A stretch of DNA of 64,000 nt from Salinibacter altiplanensis (GTDB lineage: Bacteria; Bacteroidota; Rhodothermia; Rhodothermales; Salinibacteraceae). Positions 54,101 through 61,628 of this stretch are shown here, one piece after another. The notes below the pieces were generated by a model. The model did no database searches. It was not told the DNA's origin and saw nothing but the letters and a program-made list of their open reading frames with translations. Location of the stretch: positions 557,968-621,967 of the forward strand of contig NZ_NCQY01000030.1 of assembly GCF_002894645.1 (NCBI RefSeq), in the 5' to 3' direction. The translations under genes and the position numbers were made by a program. Position 1 is the stretch's first letter, and each line of letters opens with the position of its first letter.

Positions 54101-56015
54101 ACTGTTGGGCTAGCAGCTGCTCTAGCCCAAGGCCGGTCTGCCCTTGCCCAGACGTCCAGTCAGTCAAGAGCTCCCCAGAATCATCCGTAAGCTCGCGCGG
54201 GTGGCCTTTGACGGGCCCGCTACCGATGCGGTGGGTGAGCTTTACCTCACGCCCATAATGGTCGTCGAACGCGATGTAGTCGGTCTCCTCGATCGGCTCG
54301 CCGCTGCGCTGCAGCTTTGCACTGACGTTGTCGATGTAGACGTCGAAAGCCGCATTGGACTCGAAAGAGACCTGGAGGTCACGGCCTGTAAGATCGATCC
54401 CTTCAGCCGTCTGCAAGGCAATCGTAACCTGCTGTGGTTGAAGCGCCATTGCAGGGTCCCTCGGCACCACCGGGTAGTCGCCGTTCGCATTGAGAAGCCC
54501 AAAATGGTCGTACGAGGTGCTTTGACCGAAGCTGGTGGTCTGCTGCGTATCGGACCACACCCAGTAGATAATGCCGTCTCCACTCTCTACATCTTGTTCG
54601 AGCTCACCGATCAGTCTCTCATCTCCTGCTTGCAGCGGCTCGGACAGGGTGATTTGGGTGTCGGTCGATCCTCCGCGCACCGGAATCTCTGCTCCAGCGG
54701 GCATAAGGATCGTCCCGTCCAGCCCTGACACCGAGCCAGCGAGGTATATAACGGCATCCTCCCCCTGATTCGTGGCCTGGGTGACCTCCTTGTTGCGCGC
54801 CTGCACGTAGTGGCTGCCGAGCTGCCACTGCGTCTCACAGGCAAATGCTCCACCTCCCTCGTCGACCTGATTCCACGTCAGCTTCAGCGAGCCTCTCGGC
54901 CCTAAGTCGAAGATCGGCGCAGGCACATCTTGGGTAATCTTTGCCTGCTGGGAAGGGTCGGTCAAGGCGCGGGAGAGGTGCAGCGCCCACGTTTCCTCCT
55001 GGGTCTGTGCGGCCGGGAGAGGCGTGTCGTCGTACTGCTCGCGGACTGCATTTGGATCGTTAGCTGGTACCCACGTAGAGAGTGAGTCTTCAAAAGACCC
55101 GTTCCGGGCAAGCTCTCCGAGGTCGTCGTACTGAAACGCAGACTCCACAGAGCGAAGCCGATGCACGCGGCGCTGTGGCCGGTCCGTGCGCTTGAGCTGA
55201 TGCGGGAGGGCCGCCGTGACGTCGCTTGTGGTGGGCGAGTCGTTGAACGACAGCTGGCCGGCCGGCATCTTCCAGCGCTTCAGGGCTGTCCCGTCCTCGA
55301 TCTGGTCGCGCTGGCGGAGGTGCCAGGCGCCACCGGCCTGAAACAGACGAAGGCCAAACCGCTCGCATACGTCTTCGAGGTTCGTCCGTGCGTCAAGCGT
55401 CCCCTCTGGCTCCCGGTCCTCGTCGAGCTGTTTATAGGCCTTGTCCTGGAAGCTGAGCTCATCAAGTGGGCACTTCCCGTCAGGCACGCTGCCCGATGGC
55501 CGCCAGTCCATTGAGGTGTAGACCGGCAGGTCGTGCAGTCCAACATAGCCGATTCCACCCCGCAGCAGGCGGCTGATGGCTGTGCTGATGACCCCGCCGT
55601 CGTCGTAGGCGTCGTGATTCTCGAGCAAGGCGAGCCCGTCGATCGCCTCGACCTCGATGGTTTCGCGAGGACTGTTCGGGTTCGCCCCCGAGAGGTCCCC
55701 GGCAATAAATCCCTGCCAGAAGAGCTGCCCGTCTTCGCTGTACTTCAGCCGCCACTCTTGGTCGGGCGTGTCGGCGATGTCGGCGAGCATCGCTTCTGCG
55801 TCTGGGGTGCCCACGACGCCGAGCTGTAGGCTGGAGACCATGAAGGGAACCGTCAGGTCCTGCTGGCCCTGCTGTCCCCACTCAATGTCGACGGCCGTCT
55901 CTGCCGCGAGAAGGCTAGTAGCGGCCCCGCTGTATCCTTGCTGCTGAACATCGGCGACACACTCCCGCCCCACGATGTCCTTCCAGCGGACTTTGTATTT
56001 GGTACCGTAGCTCAT
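51114..56015 (-). CDS. Large tail-tip / central fiber protein
   Basis: A 1633-residue structural protein. The N-terminal 150 residues (YKVRWKDIVGRECVADVQQQ onward) resemble the hub proteins at the tip of siphophage tails; the middle (about 270-640) is beta-rich with carbohydrate-binding-like segments. The C-terminal third has two related modules built on ELLARRV.QETESR, N..EN.A and ILLDGDT. Its start overlaps the tape-measure stop by four bases, so the two are coupled. It probably combines hub, spike and fiber functions. Confidence 0.75.
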   Translation of the reverse strand: MSYGTKYKVRWKDIVGRECVADVQQQGYSGAATSLLAAETAVDIEWGQQGQQDLTVPFMVSSLQLGVVGTPDAEAMLADIADTPDQEWRLKYSEDGQLFWQGFIAGDLSGANPNSPRETIEVEAIDGLALLENHDAYDDGGVISTAISRLLRGGIGYVGLHDLPVYTSMDWRPSGSVPDGKCPLDELSFQDKAYKQLDEDREPEGTLDARTNLEDVCERFGLRLFQAGGAWHLRQRDQIEDGTALKRWKMPAGQLSFNDSPTTSDVTAALPHQLKRTDRPQRRVHRLRSVESAFQYDDLGELARNGSFEDSLSTWVPANDPNAVREQYDDTPLPAAQTQEETWALHLSRALTDPSQQAKITQDVPAPIFDLGPRGSLKLTWNQVDEGGGAFACETQWQLGSHYVQARNKEVTQATNQGEDAVIYLAGSVSGLDGTILMPAGAEIPVRGGSTDTQITLSEPLQAGDERLIGELEQDVESGDGIIYWVWSDTQQTTSFGQSTSYDHFGLLNANGDYPVVPRDPAMALQPQQVTIALQTAEGIDLTGRDLQVSFESNAAFDVYIDNVSAKLQRSGEPIEETDYIAFDDHYGREVKLTHRIGSGPVKGHPRELTDDSGELLTDWTSGQGQTGLGLEQLLAQQWMRQQREALDRRTFQFEERGTQIGPQHIYGLEGTPYTVTYLTYSKSSSGNGGTIEVTEKKDAGIAGLTRAYVMDNQEAASGGSGGTIVNAGDQIIEGAGSWDELTGKPNSLLARNGDSDGFATTVALGSEDVTGALNLSGSTFLEVNSDTSPDSLVARVKDEDDMASDSATHLATQTSIKSFLENILPEGGQNIEVTGLPDPVISTVNRPTFNDVILRNQADENDEAVRADRTVEVNGTPNQVVVNAGNTTQGALTSDVSVKLQAPQNLHTGADFRVNKLRLGVANTPTKDGSAHLTGFIGHPDYTAELEHWRITAAGLGDFRTLLADELRVEAFVAEVNEALAGEDFLTKSFATLEAPFTVPGSVGNTATLHVQDLAGLGATQVFEGGDTIRMRYVDRSGGGLTVADVWVSVTGYSDQGDGTQTWTAELLESTPASGEDILEGAVALDYGVSGDFLIERSVLEPGDTGDIAPYDRILKWEDTSGNQVPDSFEVLNLRGNLSGLAKANGSGPGVYTEQGRFTSDVIVGDLEAATSATEGTYLKFTEAEGLEIVVGSGDVEAQITQNASDIELLARRVTQETESRAGLEVNVGENTASIQANATVIGDNSLFSQATLSLHASETETRFESSVQFTDNNNQVDNRASVSLLAGPGGSAAILAGENILLDGDTEVAGSFEVADANIEADYGVTLRQPDEPVDSDVSGRSLRKGDTWIDTDGGEEAYTYNGTDWARTEVDLRAQADQNSADVELLARRVAQETESRSAIELNVSENAATLTASVQYDQVANGNTSEAAIELFAGPDGSKATIVGNSILLDGDTTVTENFEVQGKVIGGLTFDGGKIKNTSEDYVIDDDGIILAADDDVFVPSSIVWKDGQTSVGSVFTTASGLLDLVGKNRVRMRIDGVGVILDCLSSQEEVRIDDRYDLTIGRFLNTFRVASGSTKVGKPWLWMRAAGGDPDDFSTAGAKLYFRKDGGGQTQLYVKADNNRIERVTNF

Positions 56016-57874
56016 CGGCCTTTGCGCTTCTGTATGCGGGTCGTGGTGTCGTAGGCGGTCTTGAGGTCGCGGCCGTCCGTGCGGCGGTCACCCTCGACGT
56101 TTACCGTGACGTTCATGCCGCCCGCTGCAGAGCGTCCGGCGAGAGCCGCAGCGTTTAGCTGTGCGGTTTGTCGCACAAGCCCCTGTATGCGGCTCACCAT
56201 ACCCTCTGGCACGACCTGTTCGCCTTTGTGGACTCGGGCGATGCCACTCTCCTCAATCCGGCCCCCAACGGCGAGACCTGGGATTCCCCCACCTCCGATC
56301 AATGAGCTGAAAACCGACCCAAACCCAGCCGAACTCACGCCGAGAATCGGGCCCAGAATCGCCGCGATGGCTGCGGCGCTGGCGAGCTTCGTGATGACCT
56401 GCTGGAGCACCCCGATCGCCGCGCGGCCAAGGGACTTGAACGCTTCTGCGATCGACCCAATCTTATTTTCGAAGCCAACTGCATTTCGGATGAGGTCGGT
56501 GAATGCCTGCCCGACCGTCGATCCCATCACGCTGCCGAGCTGAGCGAATGCCTGCACGCCGACGCGGGCGAGGCTCGACATCTGGGTGATGGAGGCGCGG
56601 ATCTGCTGGCGGATCTTGAAAAATGCCCGCCGTGTCATGCGGGCCTGCCGCAGCAGCGGCTCGGCACCACCTGTCCCGCCCATCGGCACCGGTGAGGTCT
56701 CAGCGATGTTTTCAGACAGGCTGTCGCCACTGGATTCTCGTGGGGCTGTGTCCACCTGCTCCGCGTCGGCCGGCTGCGGAGCTACGCCTTCCAGCGAGAC
56801 GCTGCTCACCTCCTCAAGGCGCTTTCGCACCTGCTTCAGCTTCGCCACAAAGGCATCAAGCGTGGACTCAGGGAAGGCGTCGGGAAACTTTTGCTGGAGC
56901 TTCTGGAGGTTCTTGACCGCATCGAGCCGGAAGTCCTTGACCTGGGACAGCATTTCCTTCTTCGGGATGAGGTCTCGCTCGAAGCGGTCTCGTACGCGCT
57001 CGACTTGGTTGATAAGTGTCCGCTCGATTTCCCGAAGCCCAGTCACGTTGCCGACGCCCTGAAGCACACCTGCTCGCCCGCTATCGCCTGCCCGGCCTGC
57101 ATTGACGAGCGCTCCGAACGCCGGCCCAGCGCCAGGAAGCTGCTTCAAAAACTCTATGGTTCCGGAGCTGAAGACGGCAAGGGCGTCGTCTGCACCGCGA
57201 ACGGCCGCGGCAAGCCCACGGGCCGCCGGCAGCACTTCACTTCGAATCACCCCGCTGAAGGCTTCTGCAAAGTCGCGACCGGTTTCCTTGAATGTGGCAC
57301 CCGCTGCCTTCACATCGTTCTGGAGTCCGGCCGGTCCGAACTCGGCCGCCAGCTTTGTCGCGACACCTGCCAGTCCAGCCCCGGCCCCAATCGCGGCCGC
57401 CGCCGTCGCCGCTGCTGCGCCCACAGCCTTCAATTGAGGCGGAACCGCAGAAAGGGCCGCGAAGCCCTCTTGCACCTCGTCTAGCTCGCCCGGCAAACGG
57501 TTACCCCCGAAGATGCCCTCTTTGCTTGATGACCCGCCCCTACCGGAAAGCCTGCGGGCGATTCGGTTTCGCCCCTCATCAAACTTGAGATCAACGGCCA
57601 CGTCACGGCCATCCAGGGCCTGAAGACGGCGTTGGAGCTGCGATACTTCCCCGTCGTCGACGTCCACATCCACGTCTTCTCGGCTTGCCTTGTCTAGCTT
57701 ATCAGACAAGTCGTCGGCCGCCTCCGCGGCATCGTCCAGTTCGTCTTGGGCGTCTTCAGTCGACTGGTTGTCCAGCCGCTGAAACTTGTCGACCGCCTCC
57801 TCGAGTTCATCCTCTAGCTCCTCAAGGTCCAAGCTGAGCAGTACCTCCAGCTCGTCAATCGGGTCATCGGCCAT
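56012..57874 (-). CDS. Tail tape-measure protein
   Basis: Sets tail length and crosses into the host during injection. The 620-residue protein has an acidic coiled-coil N-terminus (LEELEDELEEAVDKFQRL; AADDLSDKLDK), a hydrophobic Ala/Gly segment (AAAATAAAAIGAGAGLAGVA), a second hydrophobic region (about 480-530) and the typical C-terminal motif AVGGRIEESGIARVHKGEQVVPEG. It is short for a siphophage tape measure, so a short tail is expected. It follows the two chaperone frames, the standard order. Confidence 0.85.
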   Translation of the reverse strand: MADDPIDELEVLLSLDLEELEDELEEAVDKFQRLDNQSTEDAQDELDDAAEAADDLSDKLDKASREDVDVDVDDGEVSQLQRRLQALDGRDVAVDLKFDEGRNRIARRLSGRGGSSSKEGIFGGNRLPGELDEVQEGFAALSAVPPQLKAVGAAAATAAAAIGAGAGLAGVATKLAAEFGPAGLQNDVKAAGATFKETGRDFAEAFSGVIRSEVLPAARGLAAAVRGADDALAVFSSGTIEFLKQLPGAGPAFGALVNAGRAGDSGRAGVLQGVGNVTGLREIERTLINQVERVRDRFERDLIPKKEMLSQVKDFRLDAVKNLQKLQQKFPDAFPESTLDAFVAKLKQVRKRLEEVSSVSLEGVAPQPADAEQVDTAPRESSGDSLSENIAETSPVPMGGTGGAEPLLRQARMTRRAFFKIRQQIRASITQMSSLARVGVQAFAQLGSVMGSTVGQAFTDLIRNAVGFENKIGSIAEAFKSLGRAAIGVLQQVITKLASAAAIAAILGPILGVSSAGFGSVFSSLIGGGGIPGLAVGGRIEESGIARVHKGEQVVPEGMVSRIQGLVRQTAQLNAAALAGRSAAGGMNVTVNVEGDRRTDGRDLKTAYDTTTRIQKRKGR

Positions 57875-57906
57875 TGGGACGAGAAGCTGTTGCTCCGGAG
57901 ATCAAG

Positions 57907-58188
57907 TTAAGGAATCCAGTCTGCGTTGCGCCCCAGAAGCGCCTCGTACTCTTGCTGAGAGCTGCGTCGCCGGCCGGCACCCGCTTCCAGCTCGCTCAGG
58001 TCTACCGGGTCGCCCCCGGCAAACCCGATCACTGTGTTCACGATCGCCAAGGCGCGCCGCCACTCAGCCCGCTCTTGCCGCTGGTGGCCACGCCGCCAGG
58101 CGAACCACTCTCGTAGGCCAGTCCGGTCGGCCGCCCGAGGCGAGAGCCCCATCCGAGAGCACTCGGCAAAAAAGTCACTCGTGGTCAA
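57907..58188 (-). CDS. Tail-assembly chaperone, downstream frame (gpT-like)
   Basis: A 93-residue frame with no ATG start; its first possible initiator is a TTG that overlaps the stop of the preceding gene. The frame is open further upstream through the stop region, so it is probably translated as a -1 frameshift extension of the 170-residue protein, like the lambda G-GT pair. The sequence (TTSDFFAECSRMGLSPRAAD, GLREWFAWRRGHQRQERAEW) fits a small, helical second chaperone. Confidence 0.65.
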   Translation of the reverse strand: MTTSDFFAECSRMGLSPRAADRTGLREWFAWRRGHQRQERAEWRRALAIVNTVIGFAGGDPVDLSELEAGAGRRRSSQQEYEALLGRNADWIP

Positions 58189-58697
58189 GAGGTCTCCTTT
58201 TTCGGGGACGCTTTTCCCGCTGTGTCGTCTTCCTCGTCGGGGTTTCCCTCATCGGGGAAGGCACGGGCAATCATCGGCCCGAGCGGAAGGCCGCGAATGT
58301 TGTCCGGCCCAACGAGCCCGCACACCTCTTCCTCGCCTAGCTCCGGCTCGAACCGGACCGCCCCCGCCCAGAGAAGCCGGCCGACTGCCTCGTACATGTC
58401 GGTGAGCTCCATCACATCTGCCCCGTCGGCCTCAGCGGCGAGGGCTTCGACCTGCTTCTCCGAGAGGCCCTCAAGCTCTTCTTCGCTTAGCTCTGACCCT
58501 TGCACGGCCGCGCCTTGCAGGGCAAGGTCGTAGGCCGCCGAAAGAATGTCCTTCAAGTCCGTGCCGTGCCGGGTCTTCATCACACGGATCGCCTTCCCGT
58601 CGATGAGCCACGGCAACTTCTTGCCGCGGACCTCGATCGAAAGGGCGCGGTCCTCGGCCGTGTCGGTGTCGGTAAGGTCACTCCAGGTATCTCCCAT
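58185..58697 (-). CDS. Tail-assembly chaperone, upstream frame (gpG-like)
   Basis: A 170-residue protein located between tail tube and tape measure, where siphophages encode the chaperone that coats the tape measure. N-terminal beta segment (ALSIEVRGKKLPWLIDGKAI) and helical, acidic remainder. Ends with a charged tail (DEEDDTAGKASPKKETS) that contains a run of A at the codon level near the stop. Confidence 0.65.
   Translation of the reverse strand: MGDTWSDLTDTDTAEDRALSIEVRGKKLPWLIDGKAIRVMKTRHGTDLKDILSAAYDLALQGAAVQGSELSEEELEGLSEKQVEALAAEADGADVMELTDMYEAVGRLLWAGAVRFEPELGEEEVCGLVGPDNIRGLPLGPMIARAFPDEGNPDEEDDTAGKASPKKETS
58197..58203 (-). other. Candidate -1 ribosomal frameshift site
   Basis: On the - strand the heptamer GAAAAAG is placed in the zero frame as G AAA AAG, ten bases before the stop codon. 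Slipping back one base joins the upstream frame to GGA GAC CTC TTG ACC, exactly the frame of the downstream 93-residue chaperone. Position and context match the programmed frameshift of lambdoid tail chaperones; the heptamer itself is not the strongest known slip sequence. Confidence 0.5.
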
Positions 58698-58721
58698 AGG
58701 GCTCTAGCGTATCAGTTCAAG

Positions 58722-59576
58722 TTAGGCTTGCAAGGCGCGGGTGAGGCCGCCGGTCACCTGCAGCTCATAGTTGAGGTCCAGAGGCTCCCCCTGCGTGCCG
58801 GACAGCTCGAGGCTCGACACAAACCCATCCCCCTCGTACTTCGTCGCCCCGCTGACGGCCGTCCCGACTTCCTGGTACTCCAGCAGCGCCGCGACGGTAT
58901 TTCGGTTGAACCACGCGTCGATCACGGCATCGAGCCCACCGTCAACAGTGCCATTGTGGTTGATGACGCCCTCATGCCGAAAGGTCGAGTCGAACGTTGC
59001 GGTGTCGTTTCCAGCCGGCGCCGAAAGCGACCAGTCCTCCGGGCGAATGTCCCCGCTGATGGTCAAGGCGCCGAAGGTGAGCGAAAGCGAAAGGTATTCG
59101 TCGGCTTCCTCCGCGGAGAGAATCAGGTCATGCCCCGCCCCATCGGTGGCAGCCGGGTCGAAGTACTGTCCCGACAGCGACAGGTCGAGCGACTGGCCCG
59201 CGACCCGGTACTCTTTTGCGCCGGAGCTCTGGAAGGTTTGTACCTCCACAAGTTCACTTTCGAGCGTGCACGTCAGCTCTTGGAGGCCCTGCACCACCTC
59301 CGTCGCGCTCCCATCCTGGCTCGTGAGCTGGGCCTCGACGTTGTCGTCCTCCCCGAGGATGTGCTCTCCACCGTCGCCGGTGTACGCGTTGTCGGCGGTG
59401 ATACTCGACTCCTCAAAGCCGGGGATGCTTTTCCCAAAGAAGCCGGCGTTTTTGTCCTCTACCTCCTGGAGGTTCAGCGTCTTGTCGAGCGTCAGGTCAG
59501 TCTGGCCGCCGATAAGCGTGCCGTTTGCCTTGGTGAGCAGGTTGACGCCGACGATTTCGGTTTCTGGTGCGGCCAT
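58722..59576 (-). CDS. Major tail tube protein
   Basis: A 284-residue structural protein, rich in beta strands, between the tail terminator and the chaperones, the standard place for the tube protein. Starts MAAPETEIVGVNLLTKANGT; the segment GSATEVVQGLQELTCTLESE and the C-terminal DGFVSSLELSGTQGEPLDLN then YELQVTGGLTRA are of the kind seen in TP901-type tube proteins. The middle may be an Ig-like or duplicated tube domain. Confidence 0.75.
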   Translation of the reverse strand: MAAPETEIVGVNLLTKANGTLIGGQTDLTLDKTLNLQEVEDKNAGFFGKSIPGFEESSITADNAYTGDGGEHILGEDDNVEAQLTSQDGSATEVVQGLQELTCTLESELVEVQTFQSSGAKEYRVAGQSLDLSLSGQYFDPAATDGAGHDLILSAEEADEYLSLSLTFGALTISGDIRPEDWSLSAPAGNDTATFDSTFRHEGVINHNGTVDGGLDAVIDAWFNRNTVAALLEYQEVGTAVSGATKYEGDGFVSSLELSGTQGEPLDLNYELQVTGGLTRALQA

Positions 59577-59601
59577 GGGTCTGTGTCGCTATGCAAAGCA
59601 G

Positions 59602-60036
59602 CTACGGGGTGTGTTGGGTGTGCAGGTCGTACCGAAGGATCACGTCCATCGCCCGCGTGCCGCCGTCCATGTCGTACCCGTTGGGGCGCACGTCTTGGGG
59701 CTCGGGGAAGTAGAGCAACGCGTGGTCCAAGCCGAGGGAGAGCTCCTGGCTCTCAAGACTCTCGTGGGCGCTTTCAGCGAGGTCGAATGCCGTGAGGGGC
59801 TCGGCATTGCCGTCTGGGGCTTCGGTGTGGCAGCGGAGCGCGATGATTGAGGTGCGGCCGTCTGTCGTTTTTGTGACCCGCCGGCTCGACGTCGGAATCT
59901 GGATTGCCACGTACTCGGTCGTCGCCTCTTTGGAACCGGCGTAGAAGACATCTACGGGGAGCTCCAGCCCGGCGCCGTCCTCGCCGGTGAGGCGCTCGTA
60001 GATGGCTGTGGTAAGCGGTCGAAGTGGGAGGCTCAT
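59602..60036 (-). CDS. Tail terminator protein (DUF3168-like)
   Basis: A 144-residue protein beginning MSLPLRPLTTAIYERLTGED, followed by strands (YVAIQIPTSSRRVTKTTDGR, IIALRCHTEA) and a C-terminal YDMDGGTRAMDVILRYDLHT. This pattern is typical of the ring protein that closes the tail tube. It is followed by the tail tube gene after 25 bases. Confidence 0.7.
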   Translation of the reverse strand: MSLPLRPLTTAIYERLTGEDGAGLELPVDVFYAGSKEATTEYVAIQIPTSSRRVTKTTDGRTSIIALRCHTEAPDGNAEPLTAFDLAESAHESLESQELSLGLDHALLYFPEPQDVRPNGYDMDGGTRAMDVILRYDLHTQHTP

Positions 60037-60050
60037 TCAAGGCGTACCGA

Positions 60051-60515
60051 TTACTGTGCGCGCTGAATCGCGTCTCCGATGCGTTTCGAGTAGGTCTGCT
60101 TCGCGGTCTGAGCCGCCTTCGTCAGGTAGAAGTTGCCCTCGATGTCCATGCGGCGCGTGTGAGCGGGGATCGTGACGGTCATCGGGTAGTTGCTTGAGTC
60201 GCCGAAGCCTTGCTTCATCGTCCGCTTGTGGGCATCCACTGAGACAGTGCCCGTGAACCCAAACTCCTGCACGGCGGCATACTCAGTGTTTGCAGTTACG
60301 CGTCCGGTCAGCTCGTCTGCATCTACGACCCGGGGAGATGGCTGAATCGACCCTTCCAGTTGGCCCGTCTCAAACGGCGCCATCTCCCGGGCCGCGTCCT
60401 GGATCTCCTCCATCACGGCCGTCATTTCGAGGGCGACCTCTACCCGCACGTCTCTCGCGTACGACCGCAGCGAGCGGCGCAGCGAGCGAAGTCCCTTCAC
60501 GCGGAGGCGGGCCAT
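60051..60515 (-). CDS. HK97 gp10-like tail-completion protein
   Basis: A 154-residue protein with the family outline: N-terminal basic helix (LRSLRRSLRSYARDVRVEVA), ARE MAPFETGQLEGSI, and TANTEYAAVQEFGFTG, the motif of HK97 gp10-type minor tail proteins. Helps link head and tail. Gene order agrees. Confidence 0.75.
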   Translation of the reverse strand: MARLRVKGLRSLRRSLRSYARDVRVEVALEMTAVMEEIQDAAREMAPFETGQLEGSIQPSPRVVDADELTGRVTANTEYAAVQEFGFTGTVSVDAHKRTMKQGFGDSSNYPMTVTIPAHTRRMDIEGNFYLTKAAQTAKQTYSKRIGDAIQRAQ

Positions 60516-60533
60516 TGTAGAGGCGCCTTTCGG

Positions 60534-60848
60534 CTACCGATCTTTCGAAAGAACGAAGCTCTGGTCCAGCCGAGTCACCGACGCCACCGTCGCCGCGAAG
60601 GTCGTCCCGTCGGGGCGCGTCACGGTGGCCACGTCCGACGCCTGCAGATCGAAGGGCTCATCGTCGGGGATGAAGCCTGTCGCGTCGCCAACGCGGACCA
60701 CCTGCCCGCTTTGCCCACGCTTCTTGACGGCCTGCTCTTGGATCTCGGCCGGCCCGTCGTAGACCGTTGTCGCGGTGCCGCTCTCGCGGCCGAGGCCGTC
60801 GCGATCGGGCGGGCGGGTGACCTCAATGTGATGGGCGAAAAAGTCCAT
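60534..60848 (-). CDS. Head closure / head-tail joining protein
   Basis: A 104-residue, mostly beta protein (MDFFAHHIEVTRPPDRDGLG; YDGPAEIQEQAVKKRG; FVLSKDR at the end), like the small SH3-type head-closure proteins of siphophages. The ATG at 60848 leaves a 16-base gap to the previous gene; another ATG at 60896 would overlap it by 32 bases. Confidence 0.6.
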   Translation of the reverse strand: MDFFAHHIEVTRPPDRDGLGRESGTATTVYDGPAEIQEQAVKKRGQSGQVVRVGDATGFIPDDEPFDLQASDVATVTRPDGTTFAATVASVTRLDQSFVLSKDR

Positions 60849-60864
60849 CTGCTCAGCGGGTGCT

Positions 60865-61299
60865 TTATACCCCAGGGCTGTAGGGCGTGCGGTCATCGTA
60901 AGGGCGCAGCGGGGCGTACACGCTGTGGGGCAGGGCATCGGCATCCTTGTCGTAGGTCACCGACCGAGAGCCGACACTCTTGCTCCGGACGTCTCCGCCT
61001 GGGGACTCGACCCAGCGGGTCACGATGCGGGCGATGCAGTCGCGGAGCCGCTCGACCAGGTCACCCGGCATTGCGCCGATGTCCGGCGTGCCGTCGGCTG
61101 TCTCCTCCCAACCCACCAGCTGCACCGTCACCTCCTGTGTGGTCTCCCGCAGGGCGTGGGCGGACCCACGCTCCCGTTCCCGGTAGCGACCGATCACCTT
61201 CTGCTCGGCCCGGTCGACCGTTCGCTCGAGGCCTGCCTCCGACTGGACATCGTCATCCAGCCACTCATCGAACGTGTCACTCGTGAGGATGTCGGGCAT
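60865..61299 (-). CDS. Head-tail connector (gp6-like adaptor)
   Basis: A 144-residue protein beginning MPDILTSDTFDEWLDDDVQS; helical first half with GLERTVDRAEQKVIGRYRER and the later RSKSVGSRSVTYDKDADALP segment, ending YAPLRPYDDRTPYSPGV. This is the usual form of the adaptor ring below the portal. Its ATG overlaps the stop of the preceding gene (TGATG). Confidence 0.65.
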   Translation of the reverse strand: MPDILTSDTFDEWLDDDVQSEAGLERTVDRAEQKVIGRYRERERGSAHALRETTQEVTVQLVGWEETADGTPDIGAMPGDLVERLRDCIARIVTRWVESPGGDVRSKSVGSRSVTYDKDADALPHSVYAPLRPYDDRTPYSPGV

Positions 61300-61553
61300 C
61301 AGGTCGCGCTTTTGACGTCAGCTTTGGTGATGCGGCCGTCCTTGCCGCTGCCCTCGATGGACGTGAGGTCAACGTCCTCCTCACCGGCGAGGGCGCGGGC
61401 CCCGTCGGTCGCATCGACCTCAGTGGAGGATGAGCCTCCGTCAGGGTCGTACCGCTCGTGCTTTTCGGGGTCGAACTCCTCGGCCGGGATGCGGACGAAC
61501 TCCGTTGAGAAGTCCGCGTCGGGGACGATTTTGATCGTGTCGCGTCGAGCCAT
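61299..61553 (-). CDS. Small capsid-associated protein with E3-binding-like domain
   Basis: An 84-residue protein. The C-terminal part, GARALAGEEDVDLTSIEGSG then KDGRITKADVKSA, closely resembles the peripheral-subunit-binding (E3-binding) domain of 2-oxoacid dehydrogenases, a three-helix fold. The N-terminal half (TIKIVPDADFSTEFVRIPAE) is a short strand-rich piece. Encoded between coat and connector, so probably a head decoration or completion factor. An upstream ATG at 61568 is possible. Confidence 0.6.
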   Translation of the reverse strand: MARRDTIKIVPDADFSTEFVRIPAEEFDPEKHERYDPDGGSSSTEVDATDGARALAGEEDVDLTSIEGSGKDGRITKADVKSAT

Positions 61554-61628
61554 AACTGCAATGAGCAAAATGGGAAAGAAGCCCGGCGAAGCCCGCCGGG
61601 CACGAGAGCCCCCCCCATTGGGGAGGCG

